Assembly: GCA_951812925.1 (NCBI GenBank)
Contig: OX638368.1
Location: 149,406,492 to 149,470,491, forward strand
DNA length: 64,000 nucleotides
Origin: Calliopum simillimum
Taxonomy: Eukaryota; Arthropoda; Insecta; Diptera; Lauxaniidae
Direction: 5' to 3'
Below are positions 48,154-59,300 of this stretch, piece by piece. Under the pieces are notes generated by a model. The model was not told the DNA's origin and did not search any database. It was given only the letters and a program-made list of their open reading frames with translations. Every line of letters starts with the position of its first letter. Within the stretch, counting starts at the first letter, position 1. The position numbers were made by a program, and so were the translations under genes.

Positions 48154-48852
48154 CACCGTATTAATATTCATTGAAGATTCTTTGAAATTTCGTGGTGAAC
48201 AGCGGTAAGCGGAACACTGCACCTGTTCCATTGCCTATTTATTAATTGTTTTTTATTGTTTCAGCAGGTCGCGCCACTTACACAGTTGCTGATTGCTTTA
48301 CGATTTTACGCACTCGGTTCCATGGAGGTGGCGATTGCTGATTTCGCGGGAGTTTGTGTTGCGTCCGTTAGCCGGATAATAAAACGAGTTTCTTTGGCAC
48401 TTGCAATGAAATCTGTTGAAATGATACAAATGTCCTCCAAACAGGATGATTAACTTGTTGCTGCAAAAGAGTTCTTTGATATTGCAAAATTCCTCCGGAC
48501 CATCGGCTCTATTGATTGCACGCATATTCGGATTCAGGCGATCATAAGTCTGAAGTGTTTTGCAATCGAAAAGGCTGGTTTTCCATCAATGTGCAGACAG
48601 TGTCTTCAGCAAATTTGAAAATTATTAGTTTGGTATGTCGTTGGCCAGGATCCACACGCGATTAAACCATTTTTAATAGTTCGCGGATAAAGAATCGCTT
48701 CGAAAGTGGAGATTTCGGTGATTTTATTTTGGCAGGTGATTGCGGCTATCGAAATACGACATATTTGGCAACACCTTTTCTCGAAGCAAGCGGCGAAGTG
48801 GAACGTCTCTATAACGAAAGCCAAATTCGCACTCGGAATGTAGTCTGTATGG

Positions 48853-49379
48853 CATAGCTGCCCGTCTAGAGTAAAATTATAAAAATTTGGCACTCGCATA
48901 AAAAGTCGTGGCCCCCATGTAAAATTAATAAAAAAGAAAACATAAATTTTTTAAAATTATTGAAAACAACAACCAGCAAAGATTTTTAAATTAACAGTTA
49001 CTTGTGCGAGTGTTTTTTTTTTTCGCAAATCTAAAAATCCTGAAAGTTCATAAAATGATCAAATTTGTTGTTGCCATTGTGTGTTGTTGTTTTTTTCTTT
49101 TCGATAGGAACCCTTGCGTTTTGTTGCAACAACAAAACATACAGTCCTGTGTGGACGAAAAAACAACAACAAAACACAGCCTTGTGCGGTCGCAAAAAAC
49201 AACAACAAAATTTACGCATATGTTGTTGCTGGTGGTCGATCGCAATTCTTCAAAATTTCGCATGTACCGTTACTTGCGTGTGCGATTTTCATTTTCAAAA
49301 ATTAAATTTTGCTGTGGCACGTGAGATCAAGTGATTTTCAAATAATGGCACTTTGCGATGGCACGCGTGGGCGGCTATG
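48853..49379. mobile_element. Non-autonomous hAT element inserted in the Harbinger transposase
   Basis: Termini CATAGCTGCCC (left) and GGGCGGCTATG (right) are inverted repeats with one mismatch. The octamer CTGTATGG is present on both sides (48845-48852 and 49380-49387). The interior (527 bp) holds three ACAACAACAAAA units at 49154-49210 and no transposase. All frames inside are repeat-derived. Confidence 0.88.
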
Positions 49380-49445
49380 CTGTATGGGTATTGAAGCGTT
49401 GTTTGCTTGTGCTGGCCTATGGCATACGACTTAAATTGGAAACGG

Positions 49446-49866
49446 TAAGTTCAACAACTATTGCCGATAAATGTTCCTGTACAACCTCAAATTTACCTAC
49501 TTTGTGTAAATAGCAAGTTCAACAACTATTGCCGACAATGGCTCTTGTAAACCTCAAATTTAACTACTTTATGTAAAAAGCAAGTTCAACAACTATTGCC
49601 GATAATGGTTCTTGTACAACCTCAAATTTACAACTATTAGCGATATTGGTTCCAGTAAATATCAGGTTCAACAACTATTGCCGATAATGGTTCCTATACA
49701 ACCTCAAATTAACCTACTTTGGGTGAATAGCAAGTTCAATAACTATTGCCGATAATGGTTCTTGTACAACCTCAAATTTACCTACTTTGGGTAAATAGCA
49801 AGTTCAACAACTAATGCCGACAATGGTTCTTGTACAAACTCAAATTAACCTACTTTGGGTAATAGC
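49446..49866 (+). repeat. Minisatellite, about six units of 65-80 bp
   Basis: Units begin GCAAGTTCAACAACTATTGC and continue CGATAATGGTTCTTGTACAA, then CCTCAAATTTACCTACTTTG. Starts are near 49446, 49511, 49580, 49656, 49730 and 49798. The array begins at the GTAAGT donor of the suggested Harbinger intron, and its unit includes that GTAAGTTC-like sequence, so it probably expanded inside the intron. Confidence 0.8.
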
Positions 49867-50171
49867 GGCGTGTTGTGTTCTGGATAATATTGCTATAGAC
49901 GAGCAGGATTTTTTACCAAGAGACTGGCGTCGAGGAAATGCTACAGCGGACAGCCGAAGTGAACTTTGAAGAAGCACTAGAGCAACCAGGGAGAAATGAG
50001 AGAAATGTGCGAGTGAACTTTGTACGTCATTATTTCCCAGAAGTACATATTAGCTGGAATTCTGTAGACATAAAAATGGCTTTTTTGTTTTTAGATTATC
50101 AATATTTACTTTTTATTTTCACAAAATTTTTCCAGTTGCAGAATGTATAGCTAAAATAAATGATATAACAT

Positions 50172-50900
50172 TTAAATGTTGTTTGATATCGAAGAATATT
50201 CCAAGTCGTTTTCAACACTTTGTAACATGCAATCTAATCGTGCTTGCAAATTTCTTTTGCGTATGGAATGTAGTTCTTCATTTTGGGCAACTTTAATGCG
50301 ATACAGTTCTTCTTCGCGCGCCATTCGGGCTAGATCTACTTCTCTTTCATGACTGCACCTTTGTTTTTCGATTTCGAGTCGAACTTTATCAACTTCGCAG
50401 ATTGTATCCATATCAATTTTGCGGGGGTCTTGATCTACATTAGCAGCCGGCGCTTTTCGCGCCAATGCACGTTGGCGAACACTCTTCAATGCAGGTGAAT
50501 TCATTTTTGCGACGAAAACAAGTTTACGGCATTGTCAACTTCGTTAGACTTCGTTTGATTTTCGACGTTGGTCGCACTTTTTGAGGTGATATTGGTTGAT
50601 GTGGTCGGCTGTGGTGAAACAATAACCGAGGTGCAAAGAGCAACCATCATTAGAAATATCGATTTCCGTTCGGTTGAGGTTCGAAATGCTTTCATCGTCA
50701 TTCAAAATCGAGGAATTCTTCTAGAATTTGCATCTTTGCGTACTGTTTTTGTTGAGAGGCTCGTTTTCGCAAGTTCAATTTAATATTCGATTATTTGTTC
50801 CTAAGAGAATCCACCGTTCGGCACTGGTAAACGATCCTGATCACTGCGGTTTATCGCCAGTCTTCTTTGCGCTTCCGTTTTTTTTTATTGTTTTTTTCTC
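50172..50900 (-). pseudogene. Probable Harbinger second ORF (coiled-coil protein), broken
   Basis: The intact part (50172-50504, 110 residues) starts MNSPALKSVRQRALARKAPA. It then runs as a charged helix, rich in Glu, Arg and Lys, with EIEKQRCSHEREVDLARMAR and NEELHSIRKRNLQARLDCML. Upstream in other frames are MEKKTIKKNGSAKK, FTSAERWILLG and an acidic stretch (ISNLNRTEIDISNDG). Stops separate these. PIF/Harbinger transposons usually carry a Myb/SANT-type DNA-binding protein with a C-terminal coiled coil beside the transposase, often divergent or convergent to it, which fits this place. The Myb domain itself is not clear, so the assignment is inferred from context. Confidence 0.5.
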
Positions 50901-51026
50901 CATTAGCAACTAAAAACTTTTAAATTTATTTAAATCAATTTGAAGCTGTTGCTGCTCGTTATGGAAAATTTTGATAAAAAACACAGAAAAATTCACAAAT
51001 TTGTAATAGTACAGTCAAATTGTACG

Positions 51027-51912
51027 ATGACCTAGAAAAAATTGCGCACTGCCATTTTTTTGCTCAATGTTTTTAGGACCACTAGAAAGCTTAACGTCAA
51101 AAAGGTGACCTCCCCACCCTTGTGCATTAGCCGCCATCTTGAAATATGTTTGATTCAAGTTATCTCGTTTCCTGTGGGTCGGACAGAAAATATTTTGAAC
51201 AAAAATTACGGGAAATAAAATTCTACGTTTTGTTGATCTCAGACGCGATACCCATAAGTTTATATTTTGAGCGGTAGAGGCCGCCAAAGTTACAAAACTC
51301 AGTTTTTTCCATTTGCACCCACTGGGTGTTGATTTATCAAAAAGTTGTGATACCATAATTTTTAGGCCTTGCAAAAACAAGCAAAATAGTGTTTAAATGA
51401 AGTGATTATCTCAATTAGTTCTCGAGTAATTAAGTATTATGTAATCAATGTTCAGATAAAAAACATAAACAATAAATTTTTTTTACGCATTTTATTTTCA
51501 GCTTGTAATAACTCGAGAAGCAATTGAGATAATCACTTCATTTAAACACTTTTTTGCTTGTTTTTGCAAGGCCTAAAAATTTTGTGGTCCCAACATTTTG
51601 AAAAATTAACAACCAGTGGGTCAAAATGGAAAAAACCGATTTTTTGTAACTTTGGCGGCCTCTACCGCTGGAATATCAACATATGGATACCGCGTCTGAG
51701 ATCAAAAAACGTAGAAATTTATTGCGCGTAATTTTTGTCTAAAATTTTTACTGTCCGACCAACACGAAACGAGATAAATTGAATCAAACACATTCCAAGA
51801 TGGCGGCTAATGCGCAAGGGTGGGTATGTCAACTTTTTGACGTTAAGCTTTTATAGTGGTCCTAAAAACATTAAGAAAAAAAAATTGCAGTGCGCAATTA
51901 TTTCTAGGTCTT
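51027..51912. repeat. Long inverted repeat, about 0.89 kb
   Basis: ATGACCTAGAAAAAATTGCGCAC on the left pairs with GTGCGCAATTATTTCTAGG on the right. The arms stay complementary through CGCCATCTTGAAATATGTTTG/CACATTCCAAGATGGCGGC to AGTGATTATCTCAATT/CAATTGAGATAATCACT near the centre. No protein is encoded. Confidence 0.83.
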
Positions 51913-52480
51913 CATACATTTTTTGACAACTTTGCTGTAGTATAAATTGTATTTGAAAACAATCATAATAGCCCAGGAAAATAAGACGAAAAAAGAGCTG
52001 CTGTGCGAAATAATTCCAAGTGGATTTTTTCCACCGCAATTGTCTTTATTTATGCATGATAAACAAAGTGTGAAAAGTCCATTGCAAAGTCGTGTGCGCA
52101 TAAAAAGTTATTATGGCTCAAAGGTCGCTAAAATCAGTTTTTGGCAAATACCTCGCTAATGTTAACTTTTACAGAAAAATGTTTGTCTCCAATTTTGTAG
52201 CACAGAAAATTTCCAACAAAAGTACGTTAAAAGTATTTGCGTACGACTTCTAGTTTAGAAGATCATCCAATTTAAAAAGTTGTTAACAGTTATGATATGA
52301 AATACTACCCATGAGTTCATATTAAAATATCTTACTTTTTAAATTGCAATAACTCTTCAATGAGAAGTTGTACAAACAAAATTGAAACACCATTTAAAAG
52401 ATAATTTGATTTTCTATATAGCATAAAATTCCCTCTTGTCTGAATTCACATAGATTTTGTTTAGATCTTGCACTTACTAT
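51913..52480 (-). repeat. Dispersed repeat copy 2 and AT-rich filler
   Basis: 51913-52150 on the minus strand resembles 1040-1250. The remainder to 52480 holds nothing recognisable. Confidence 0.45.
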
Positions 52481-53015
52481 TCTCAGTGTCTGAGTGAAAT
52501 TAGTTGGATAATATCATTTTGGCGGGCGCCACGGACTCTTGTCCGAGTTTGCCTAGTTTTTACTGTTCTTAGAGTTTGAGTAAAATTTAGTTAGATTATC
52601 TCAGGAAACGTTTTCAGTATAGCAGTTGTGAGCTTTAGCTTGTATGGGATGTGCAACGCCCTCTTGTCTGATTTTGTCTTGTTCCTGCTCAGAGCTTGCG
52701 CTGTCCCTAGTATTTATCTTTAGTTTGGTTGCATTGCCGTAAAAAATACTCCTAAAGTTGCATTTTTAATATATTTTTTGTATGGGCGGTAAGCGTGTCG
52801 GTTGACCGATTTCATTTATTTTCACTACGACGAGCTAGCTCTGACGACAAAGAGAGTGCACCAAATTTCATCGAATTATCTTGCTGCCAAAAAATATAAA
52901 AATGATTTCAATGGATAGACAGACAGACATGGCTATATCGACTTAGGAGGTGACGCTGATTCGCGTTACAAACGGAAGGACAAATGAAATATACCCTGGG
53001 TGTAAGGTATAAAAA
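52481..53015 (+). repeat. DINE/mini-me-like repeat with GACA tract
   Basis: Units with CACGGACTCTTGTCCGAG and CAACGCCCTCTTGTCTGA are followed by ATTTTTTGTATGGGCGGTA. Then come an AGACAGACAGACATGGC tract, TATATCGACTTAGGAGGTGACGC, and the end motif CGTTACAAACGGAAGGACAA with ATACCCTGGGTGTAAGG. The order (unit array, GACA tetranucleotide tract, GACATGGCTATATCGACT core) recalls DINE-1/mini-me elements of flies, which are non-autonomous Helentron relatives. Confidence 0.65.
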
Positions 53016-53389
53016 TGATATGAACACTTTATTTCTTATATGCAGCCTCATGTACTTTTCGACTCTAAATCAGGCTGCATCCACAGAATTGTCAATTTAC
53101 TTGCAGGATTTCGATTTCCTTGCTTGAAGTTGCTGAAACTGCTGTTTTCAGGATTATGGCGTAGCTACAGGTAAAGGCTATTTTTTTTCTTAAATGGCAT
53201 CTAACATTCTTCGTTATAAAAATATATTTTCAAGCTTTTCCAATAGGACTCTTATTTTTTTTTTTAAGCGAAGGTGTTTCAGCCCCATAAAAACATACAA
53301 TTTTGTATCTCTGGGCTTTCCTTTTACTGGCACTAACAAATCTCATAACTTGCAGATGAATTAAACGAAAAATTTAATTCTTTACACTG

Positions 53390-53692
53390 TAGAAAATTTG
53401 GCCGGTTTGGGAGGTGTCACGCCTTCTTCTCCAAATTCACCTATTCTTTGATCAGAGCTTTCACTAACTATTAAAAGTATCTGACGAAATTTTGTTGAAT
53501 AACCTCAAAAAACGCTTTACTCGGAGCTTGCTGTTTTTCTTCTGGCATTTGAATAAAATTCGGTTGGAGTATCTCAAAAAACGCTTTCAGCCCTCTTTTC
53601 GAAATTCTTTTAGTTTTTGCTCAGAACTTGTAATTGCTATTACTAACATTTATGAGTATTAGTTCTTTAGATAAAAATTAATAAAAAAACTA
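53390..53692 (+). repeat. Partial DINE-like array
   Basis: Two or three diverged units (GGTGTCACGCCTTCTTCTCC, TTGGAGTATCTCAAAAAACG), without the GACA core or the end motif. Confidence 0.5.
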
Positions 53693-54616
53693 GTAAGGGT
53701 GTAAAATTTGGCCTGGCCAAACATTAAATACCCTACACTGCAGTATTTTTAAAATTTTGCTTATATGGGAGGTGCTACGCCCTCTTGTCCGAGGTCACCC
53801 AGTTTTTGTTCAGCGCTTGCATTTATAGTTTTTAGTGTCTGAGTGAAAAACTTTTTCAGTAAAGCGTTTTGAAGCTTTTGCTTATATAGGAGGTGCCACG
53901 CCCTCTTGACCGAGTTCGTCTAGTTTTAGCTTAGAGCGTGCATTTATAGTATTTAGTATTTGAGTGAAGCTTGGTTCGATTATCTCAAGAAACTGTTTCA
54001 GTATAGCATTTTGAAACTTTTGCTTCTGTGGGAGGTACCACGCCCCCTTGTCCGATTTCACCCAATTTTTGTTGAGAGCTTTCATTTATGATTCTTAGTG
54101 TCTGAGTCAAATTTGATTCGAATATTTCAAAAAACGCTTTCAGTATAGCGTTTTTAAGCATTTGCTTATATGGGAGGTGCCACGCCCTCTTGTCCGAATT
54201 CGCTTAGTTTTTCCTCAGAGCTTGCGCTTACAATTTTTAATATTAATGCGTATTTTGGTTGCATTGTCGTGAAAAAAACTCCTAAAATTGCATTTTGAAT
54301 ATATTTTTTGTATGGGCGGTAGGCGTGTCCGTTGACCGATTTCGCTCATTTTCAATCCCCCGAGCTAACTTTGGTGACGAAGGCAGTGTACCAAGTTTCA
54401 TTGAATTATCTTGCTCAGTTTTCCCAAAAAGTGTATTTCAACACACAGCCAGCCAGCCACCCAGCCAGCCAGCCAGACAGACGGACATGGCTATATCGAC
54501 TCAGGAGGTGACGCTGATCAAGAATATATATACCTTTCTATATCTGCCACGCCTCCTTCTCTGCGTTACAAACGGAAGGACAAAGTGAATATACCCTGGG
54601 TGTAGGGTATAATTAT
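53693..54616 (+). repeat. Long DINE-like repeat with five or so units and terminal core
   Basis: The start AGGGTGTAAAATTTGGCCTG precedes repeated units GGAGGTGCCACGCCCTCTTG spaced about 110-150 bases. CCAGCCAGCCAGCCAGACAG and ACGGACATGGCTATATCGAC follow. The end is AACGGAAGGACAAAGTGAA, ATACCCTGGGTGTAGGGTAT. This is the most complete copy in the window, and single units elsewhere match it. Confidence 0.72.
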
Positions 54617-56029
54617 GGTTTTTCTGTAACATATGCTGTAACATAACTAATAAATATGAAAATGACTTACATCGGTTCCTTAACTACATAAATTTTCTTA
54701 ATTTCAATTATTGGGACCGTCAAGCGGTTAAGAAGTTTCCAGACATTACAGGATAAATTTCAGCCACTGTTTCTAACTATCTTTCTTTATTCAACTGAAA
54801 CTCCGAACTCGTCTTTAATTTCTACAAAATTCACATATATGAAGATTGTAGAAAAACTTTTGCAATACTCAATTTTAAATCGTTAAGACTCTAATGTCTT
54901 TAAATTTAAATTTGCTCTAAATCATAAAAAAGGGGCAAACAATTTTATCATTAAAATAAATTCACACCATAAATCTTGTTATTGAGATGTAACTGTCTAT
55001 CGTAAGAATGAAACCAAAAACTTTTAAATTTTTTACTACCAAAATAGACATTAACAACAATTTAACAATCCGATCCCAAAAAAAAAAAAAAAAAAGTGTT
55101 GCCATCATCAACATAAGGCTGCAATTTCGCACAAACTTTAAATGGCGACCGATTTAATGAACTGCAAATAAATAAAAATGGCGCTGTGAAATAAACTAAT
55201 TTTAGCTGACACAATTTCATAGATGACGGCGATGACGAAGATCACGATGAAGACGTTATTAAATTAATTTCATTTATTTACGAGCGAAAGATTCGCTCAG
55301 CAAAAGGCGGCGACTGTGAAAGAAAGCGATATAATTTGCATAAAAAAGTTATGATGACAACAGCAAAAATATCCTAAATAGATGTAACAGAAAAAAACGA
55401 GAGAGAGAGTACCAAAGGACAACAAAAAAAAGAAAACATCCGAAAAACAACATTTGTAATGACCAAATGACAGATGGATGACATTTAATATTCATGACAG
55501 GTTTAAGTTGATTTGATGGAAATGTTGTTGGAATAGATTTTGGTAATAAATAAAACAGGATTAATGGAGAGGAAGTTAAAGCAGAACGAGTGAGAGTGTC
55601 AAAATGAATGTAATGAATGAAAACATAAAAAAGAAAAGCATTCAGATGAAGAAATTGCAAGAAGGATTCAAATTTAGGTTATGTTGTATGCGAAGATTTG
55701 AAGTCATTATTTTGAAAGGAGTAAGGGATCCCTTTACATTAGAAACATCTCAAGCAAAACAAAATGGTTTGAGGCTTAAATGAGAAAAATAACTCTAATT
55801 TTGATAATTTTCTTTTGGTTAAACGAGCTGTCTTGTAAAAAAAAAGGTTTGCCGACAATTTTCGACTAAATCTGATTCATTATGGTAAGATTTTTCTATC
55901 AGTGTGAGAAATATTTATTTCAGTGCATAATTGCAAAATTTGAAAAAAATAGAGCATTCAGTTAAGTTTGCTTTCATTTCAACACATGTTTCGTATGTTT
56001 CATATCGCCACCTCAATACTAAATCTAGG
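54617..56029. other. No gene recognised
   Basis: AT-rich non-coding sequence, with short frames lacking motifs. A purine-rich GAGAGAGAG tract occurs near 55400. Confidence 0.4.
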
Positions 56030-56031
56030 TA

Positions 56032-56893
56032 GGGGAACTGATGCTATTGTGGTATAGCTAATGTTTAGGTGGAATTTTAAAGGGAACCGTTGGATCAATT
56101 TCAGCCAAATTTTTTTATGCTAATCTTTGAAGTATTGGCTACAGAATATATTTCAATAAAATGTGTGCAATTTCATTAAAAAAAGTTATTGAGCAAAATC
56201 TGAAAAAAAACAAAAAAGCTGTTTTCAAAAAGTTGCCAGGTAATGTGGTATATATGGTGGCACAATGTGGTATATATACTGATCAGTACTTGTAAAATGG
56301 ACTGGTAATGTGGTACATACTTATAAGTAGGGTAATGTGGTATACTTAACCATACAATCAAATATAAAGTTTGAAAGGTATGAAATAAGTTCATAATAAC
56401 ATTTACATTGGTTTTCAAACTCATAGTTTTTATAAAAAAATAAACAGCAATCAAATAATGTTAAGAATAGGTAACAAGAAATATTCATATACCACATTAG
56501 CGAATCCCGACTATACCACACTGGCCAATTTTTAGAAATTACAAAATTCTAAAAATAAAATTAGAAACTTTGTGAAATTACATAGTTGAACGTTTAGTTC
56601 GCAATATTTTTCACTTACTTTTATTGAATATAAATAAAACTTCACCAAAAAGTAACTTTTTCTTTACAAAATTTTTTTGCAAAAAATCCAGTAAAAAAAA
56701 TCAACCACACGCGACTTACATTTCGTTCAATTGACTTCAGAAAAATTTTGTTTGGTCCATGACTGCAACACATCCCTGGTTTTTCATGTTTTCTGACAGG
56801 ATAAAAGCAGTGACGTTCTCAGGTTCTTTCTCAATTCGGAGATATGCGACCATACCACATTGAAAAACTATACCACAATAGCATCAGTTCCCC
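56032..56893. mobile_element. MITE with GGGGAACTGATGCTATTGTG termini, TA duplication
   Basis: GGGGAACTGATGCTATTGTG at 56032 is mirrored by CACAATAGCATCAGTTCCCC ending at 56893, with TA at 56030-56031 and 56894-56895. Inside, AATGTGGTATA units repeat on the left (56240-56345) and ATACCACATT on the right, so subterminal repeats face each other. It is 862 bp and encodes no transposase. Confidence 0.8.
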
Positions 56894-56895
56894 TA

Positions 56896-58368
56896 AGTCC
56901 TAAATTATCATACTTGGGTTAAGTAGACTATGAAATTTTTCATGGTTTTGTGTAAAATCCTGCCCAATCAGAGTTCTTTAAAGTGGCACAATTGCAAAGT
57001 TACTAGAGAAACAAAAAAGAAGAAAAGTAAAAATTCAGTGTAAGTTCAAAAATTTTAAAAATATTAAAATTGAATTATCTTAAACTATAAAATTAGAGTT
57101 ACCTAGTTATATCATATATGCAAAAATATATCGCATAGATTCACAAATTAAAGTGAAAAGTATTTTAAGCGAACTATTTTACATAAAAAGCTGAAAGGAA
57201 CTAAGCGAAATAAACGAAATAACAATGTTTTCCAAAGAAAAAAACAACCACATCGAATGATCCCAGTGTGCCAGACGGTTCATATGTCCGCTTTTTTATC
57301 CGTTTTTAATCCGTTACTGATGCGTTTGCGGGAGAAATTTCCAAAAAAATAAAACGATTCGATTCGATTATAATAAAATTACGTGAATTGGAAAAAGAAA
57401 AACAGTAACAATTTGAATTTACTCTAGTACGCACATATAAAGCTATTTAACGCTTCTCAAAAGATTTTGTACAAATAATCCAAAAGTTTTATTAAGACTG
57501 CAAAACTTGTATTAAAAAGCCAAATTTACTAATATCCATTAAAGAATTTAAAAGAAAAACAAGAGTAACAATAATTCAAACGAAAAAAAAAAAAACATTT
57601 CACCAAAGTTTTAATCTTTAATCGGAGTCCTTTTTCTCCCGCCTCTCACCTCTGCTTTACTACAACAACTATGCACATTCTTGCCCTTATCATTGGCTTA
57701 TTTTCGCTTTTTTTCAATTATACTCCTGTAAACAAACCGAAAATTACTTTTTCCCTTTAATTTATGCAACACAAAGAAATGAGAAGAAACGAAACCAGAA
57801 AAAAAAAAAAAAAAAATGGCAATAAAACCTCAAATACTAAAAATGAAAAGGAATACCTAACAGCAAAAAATAGGACATATTTTTCCAACCGACTGACTTA
57901 GTGAAATTAGCTTATATCGCGCTTCAAAAATCTCATCAACGGCTCTGATCTTTGCACTTAGCGAAATTAATGCAAATCGTACAACACAGTGGGTTGAATC
58001 TTTGAAGAAGACACCAATACCAAAAACCGTAAGCAAACGGAGCAAGAAACAAAAAATTAAAAGAGAAATAAATATTCACGCTAAGGCTATTAACCTGTTG
58101 TTACCACTTTTCATTGCAAGAACTGAGACGTCAAGCCATAAGTCCAATTCCTGCTTTAAAATATCTCTGAACTGAAAGTACCATACATTTTTTTGATAGT
58201 GCCTATTCTTTTCGAAACTTCGAGTATAAACTTTTGACGATGGTATTATTAGTTTTCAACGTTTTGCATTATTACTCTGAGGTTTTCTGTACATTTTCGA
58301 TGTTCGTCGATTTCATGTGTCACTTTAGTTAATGTTTTTTTATGGATACTTTAAGACTTTCGATGGTA
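56896..58368. other. No gene; one solo repeat fragment
   Basis: Apart from the fragment at 57262-57365, this is AT-rich sequence without coding motifs or recognisable element ends. Confidence 0.35.
57262..57365 (+). repeat. Solo fragment related to the 3.4-5.0 kb fold-back
   Basis: CCCAGTGTGCCAGACGG followed by TCCGTTACTGATGCGTTTGC matches the internal part of the fold-back at 4195-4330 (CCCAGTGTGCCAAACGG, TCCGTTACTGATCCGTTTGC). It is a short separate copy of that family. Confidence 0.6.
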
Positions 58369-58370
58369 TA

Positions 58371-58560
58371 TCGTCAGGTTAAAACTTCAACTAGACATCT
58401 TAAAAGCCTTGAGAAAAATGCTTTTTAAGTGTTTTGAAATTCAAGTTTTGTGTGGGATTTAAAAGTTTTCAACTTTTGCTTTTGTGCAGAAAATTGTATG
58501 GCGACTACATCTTAAAAAACCAAGTAGATAAAGACGTCCTTATAGCTGATTTTTCGTATT
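58371..58560 (+). repeat. Partial copy of the TCGTCGGGTT MITE family
   Basis: TCGTCAGGTTAAAACTTCAA and CTAGACATCTTAAAAGCCTT match the left part of 42947-43207. A TA precedes it (58369-58370). The right terminus is missing. Confidence 0.55.
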
Positions 58561-58599
58561 GTTTTTGTTAGCTTAAATCAAGCATGGATCAAATGAAAT

Positions 58600-59300
58600 T
58601 GTTGGTTTGTGCTTGATATTCCATGTGTTTATATGAAAGACCAACAATATCACAAAAACAAAGCAAAATGCATAAAAGGAAAAACTAAAAAAAAAAAAAA
58701 TAAAAGATTAATTGGAAGGCTGGTTTCTGTCGCGCATTTCGGGACTTACCATAGCTTAGCCTCATCAGTCGCATTTGCCGATTTCCAAAAGAACTTACAG
58801 GCATACTATATTTAACCTTTAACATAGAGCTGTTGGGAATCACAGCAAAAAGAATGCAATATTTTTAATTTATTTGTTATCCTCAGTATTTTGTGTGTTG
58901 ATCAGTGTGTTGCTGTTTTTTGGAACAGAAAATGATTAGCATTACTTGCTCCGAACAAACGTTGATCAGATGCATAAAACAAAGAATTGGTACTTTTGCA
59001 TGTGCATTATTTTTCTTTTTGTTGTGAATCTCGACAGCTCTATGCTAAAGGTTAAATATATAATGCTTGTAAGCTCTTCTGGATGTCGGTAAATGCGTCT
59101 GATGAGGTTGCTTTTTGGTAGATCCCGAATCTCGAAACACAAGCCAGCCATTCAATAAATTTTTTTTCTCGTTTTTGTGATTTTGCTGGTGTTTTACATA
59201 AGCGCATTGGATAGTTAGCTCTAACAAACAATATTATCTGTTCCCTGCTTATTAAGAGCAAATAGTGTACATCATTATGTCTTCCAGAAAACAATTATAA
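58600..59300. repeat. Inverted pair with a shared short peptide-like segment
   Basis: 58640-58845 (plus) and 59030-59290 (minus) are diverged inverted copies. Both can be read as a similar peptide ending: VAFADFQKNLQAYYI (58764-58812 plus) and SDAFTDIQKSLQALYI (about 59103-59052 minus). The frames are short, end at the same stop and have no known domain. The similarity may just reflect nucleotide homology. Confidence 0.55.

Larger units (their letters stand above)
46731..50045 (+). pseudogene. HARBI1-like transposase, broken by two insertions
   Basis: The N-terminal piece (46731-46917) begins MEHLDYLQDLQNRF. After the first hAT insert the same frame continues FIEDSLKFRGEQR (48162-48207). Next come LIALRFYALGSMEV and SVSRIIKRVS, the helix-turn-helix region (48290-48410). 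The catalytic core GSIDCTHIRI (48504-48533) shows the first Asp, and DFILAGDCGY (48721-48750) the second. YNESQIRTRNVV (48808-48844) precedes the second insert. VWVLKRCLLVLAYGIRLKLE (49387 onward) and CCVLDNIAIDE follow. GRNERNVRVNFVRHYF ends the protein. Stops, a frame shift near 48537 and a small deletion around 48845 show it is dead. Introns are suggested at GCG/GTAAGC (48206) and ACG/GTAAGT (49444), though the phase at the first does not fit. Confidence 0.85.
46463..50930 (+). mobile_element. Decayed Harbinger (PIF/Harbinger) transposon
   Basis: A left terminus GGGCCGTTTTCTTC follows TAA, the usual 3-bp target of this superfamily. Subterminal CCATGCTAA and GAGAATG repeats follow (46480-46700). 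Transposase pieces lie on the plus strand, and a probable second ORF on the minus strand at 50172-50900. I did not find a matching right terminus before 51020, so the right end is lost or diverged. Two hAT-type elements are inserted in it. Boundaries on the right are approximate. Confidence 0.7.

Noticed and set aside
49004..49334. Several overlapping frames rich in Cys, Gln and Asn
   Set aside because: They all read the ACAACAACAAAA repeat inside the hAT-type insertion on different strands and frames.
49446..49866. CRISPR-like array
   Set aside because: Units are diverged and contiguous without unique spacers, lie in a eukaryotic transposon intron, and have no cas genes.
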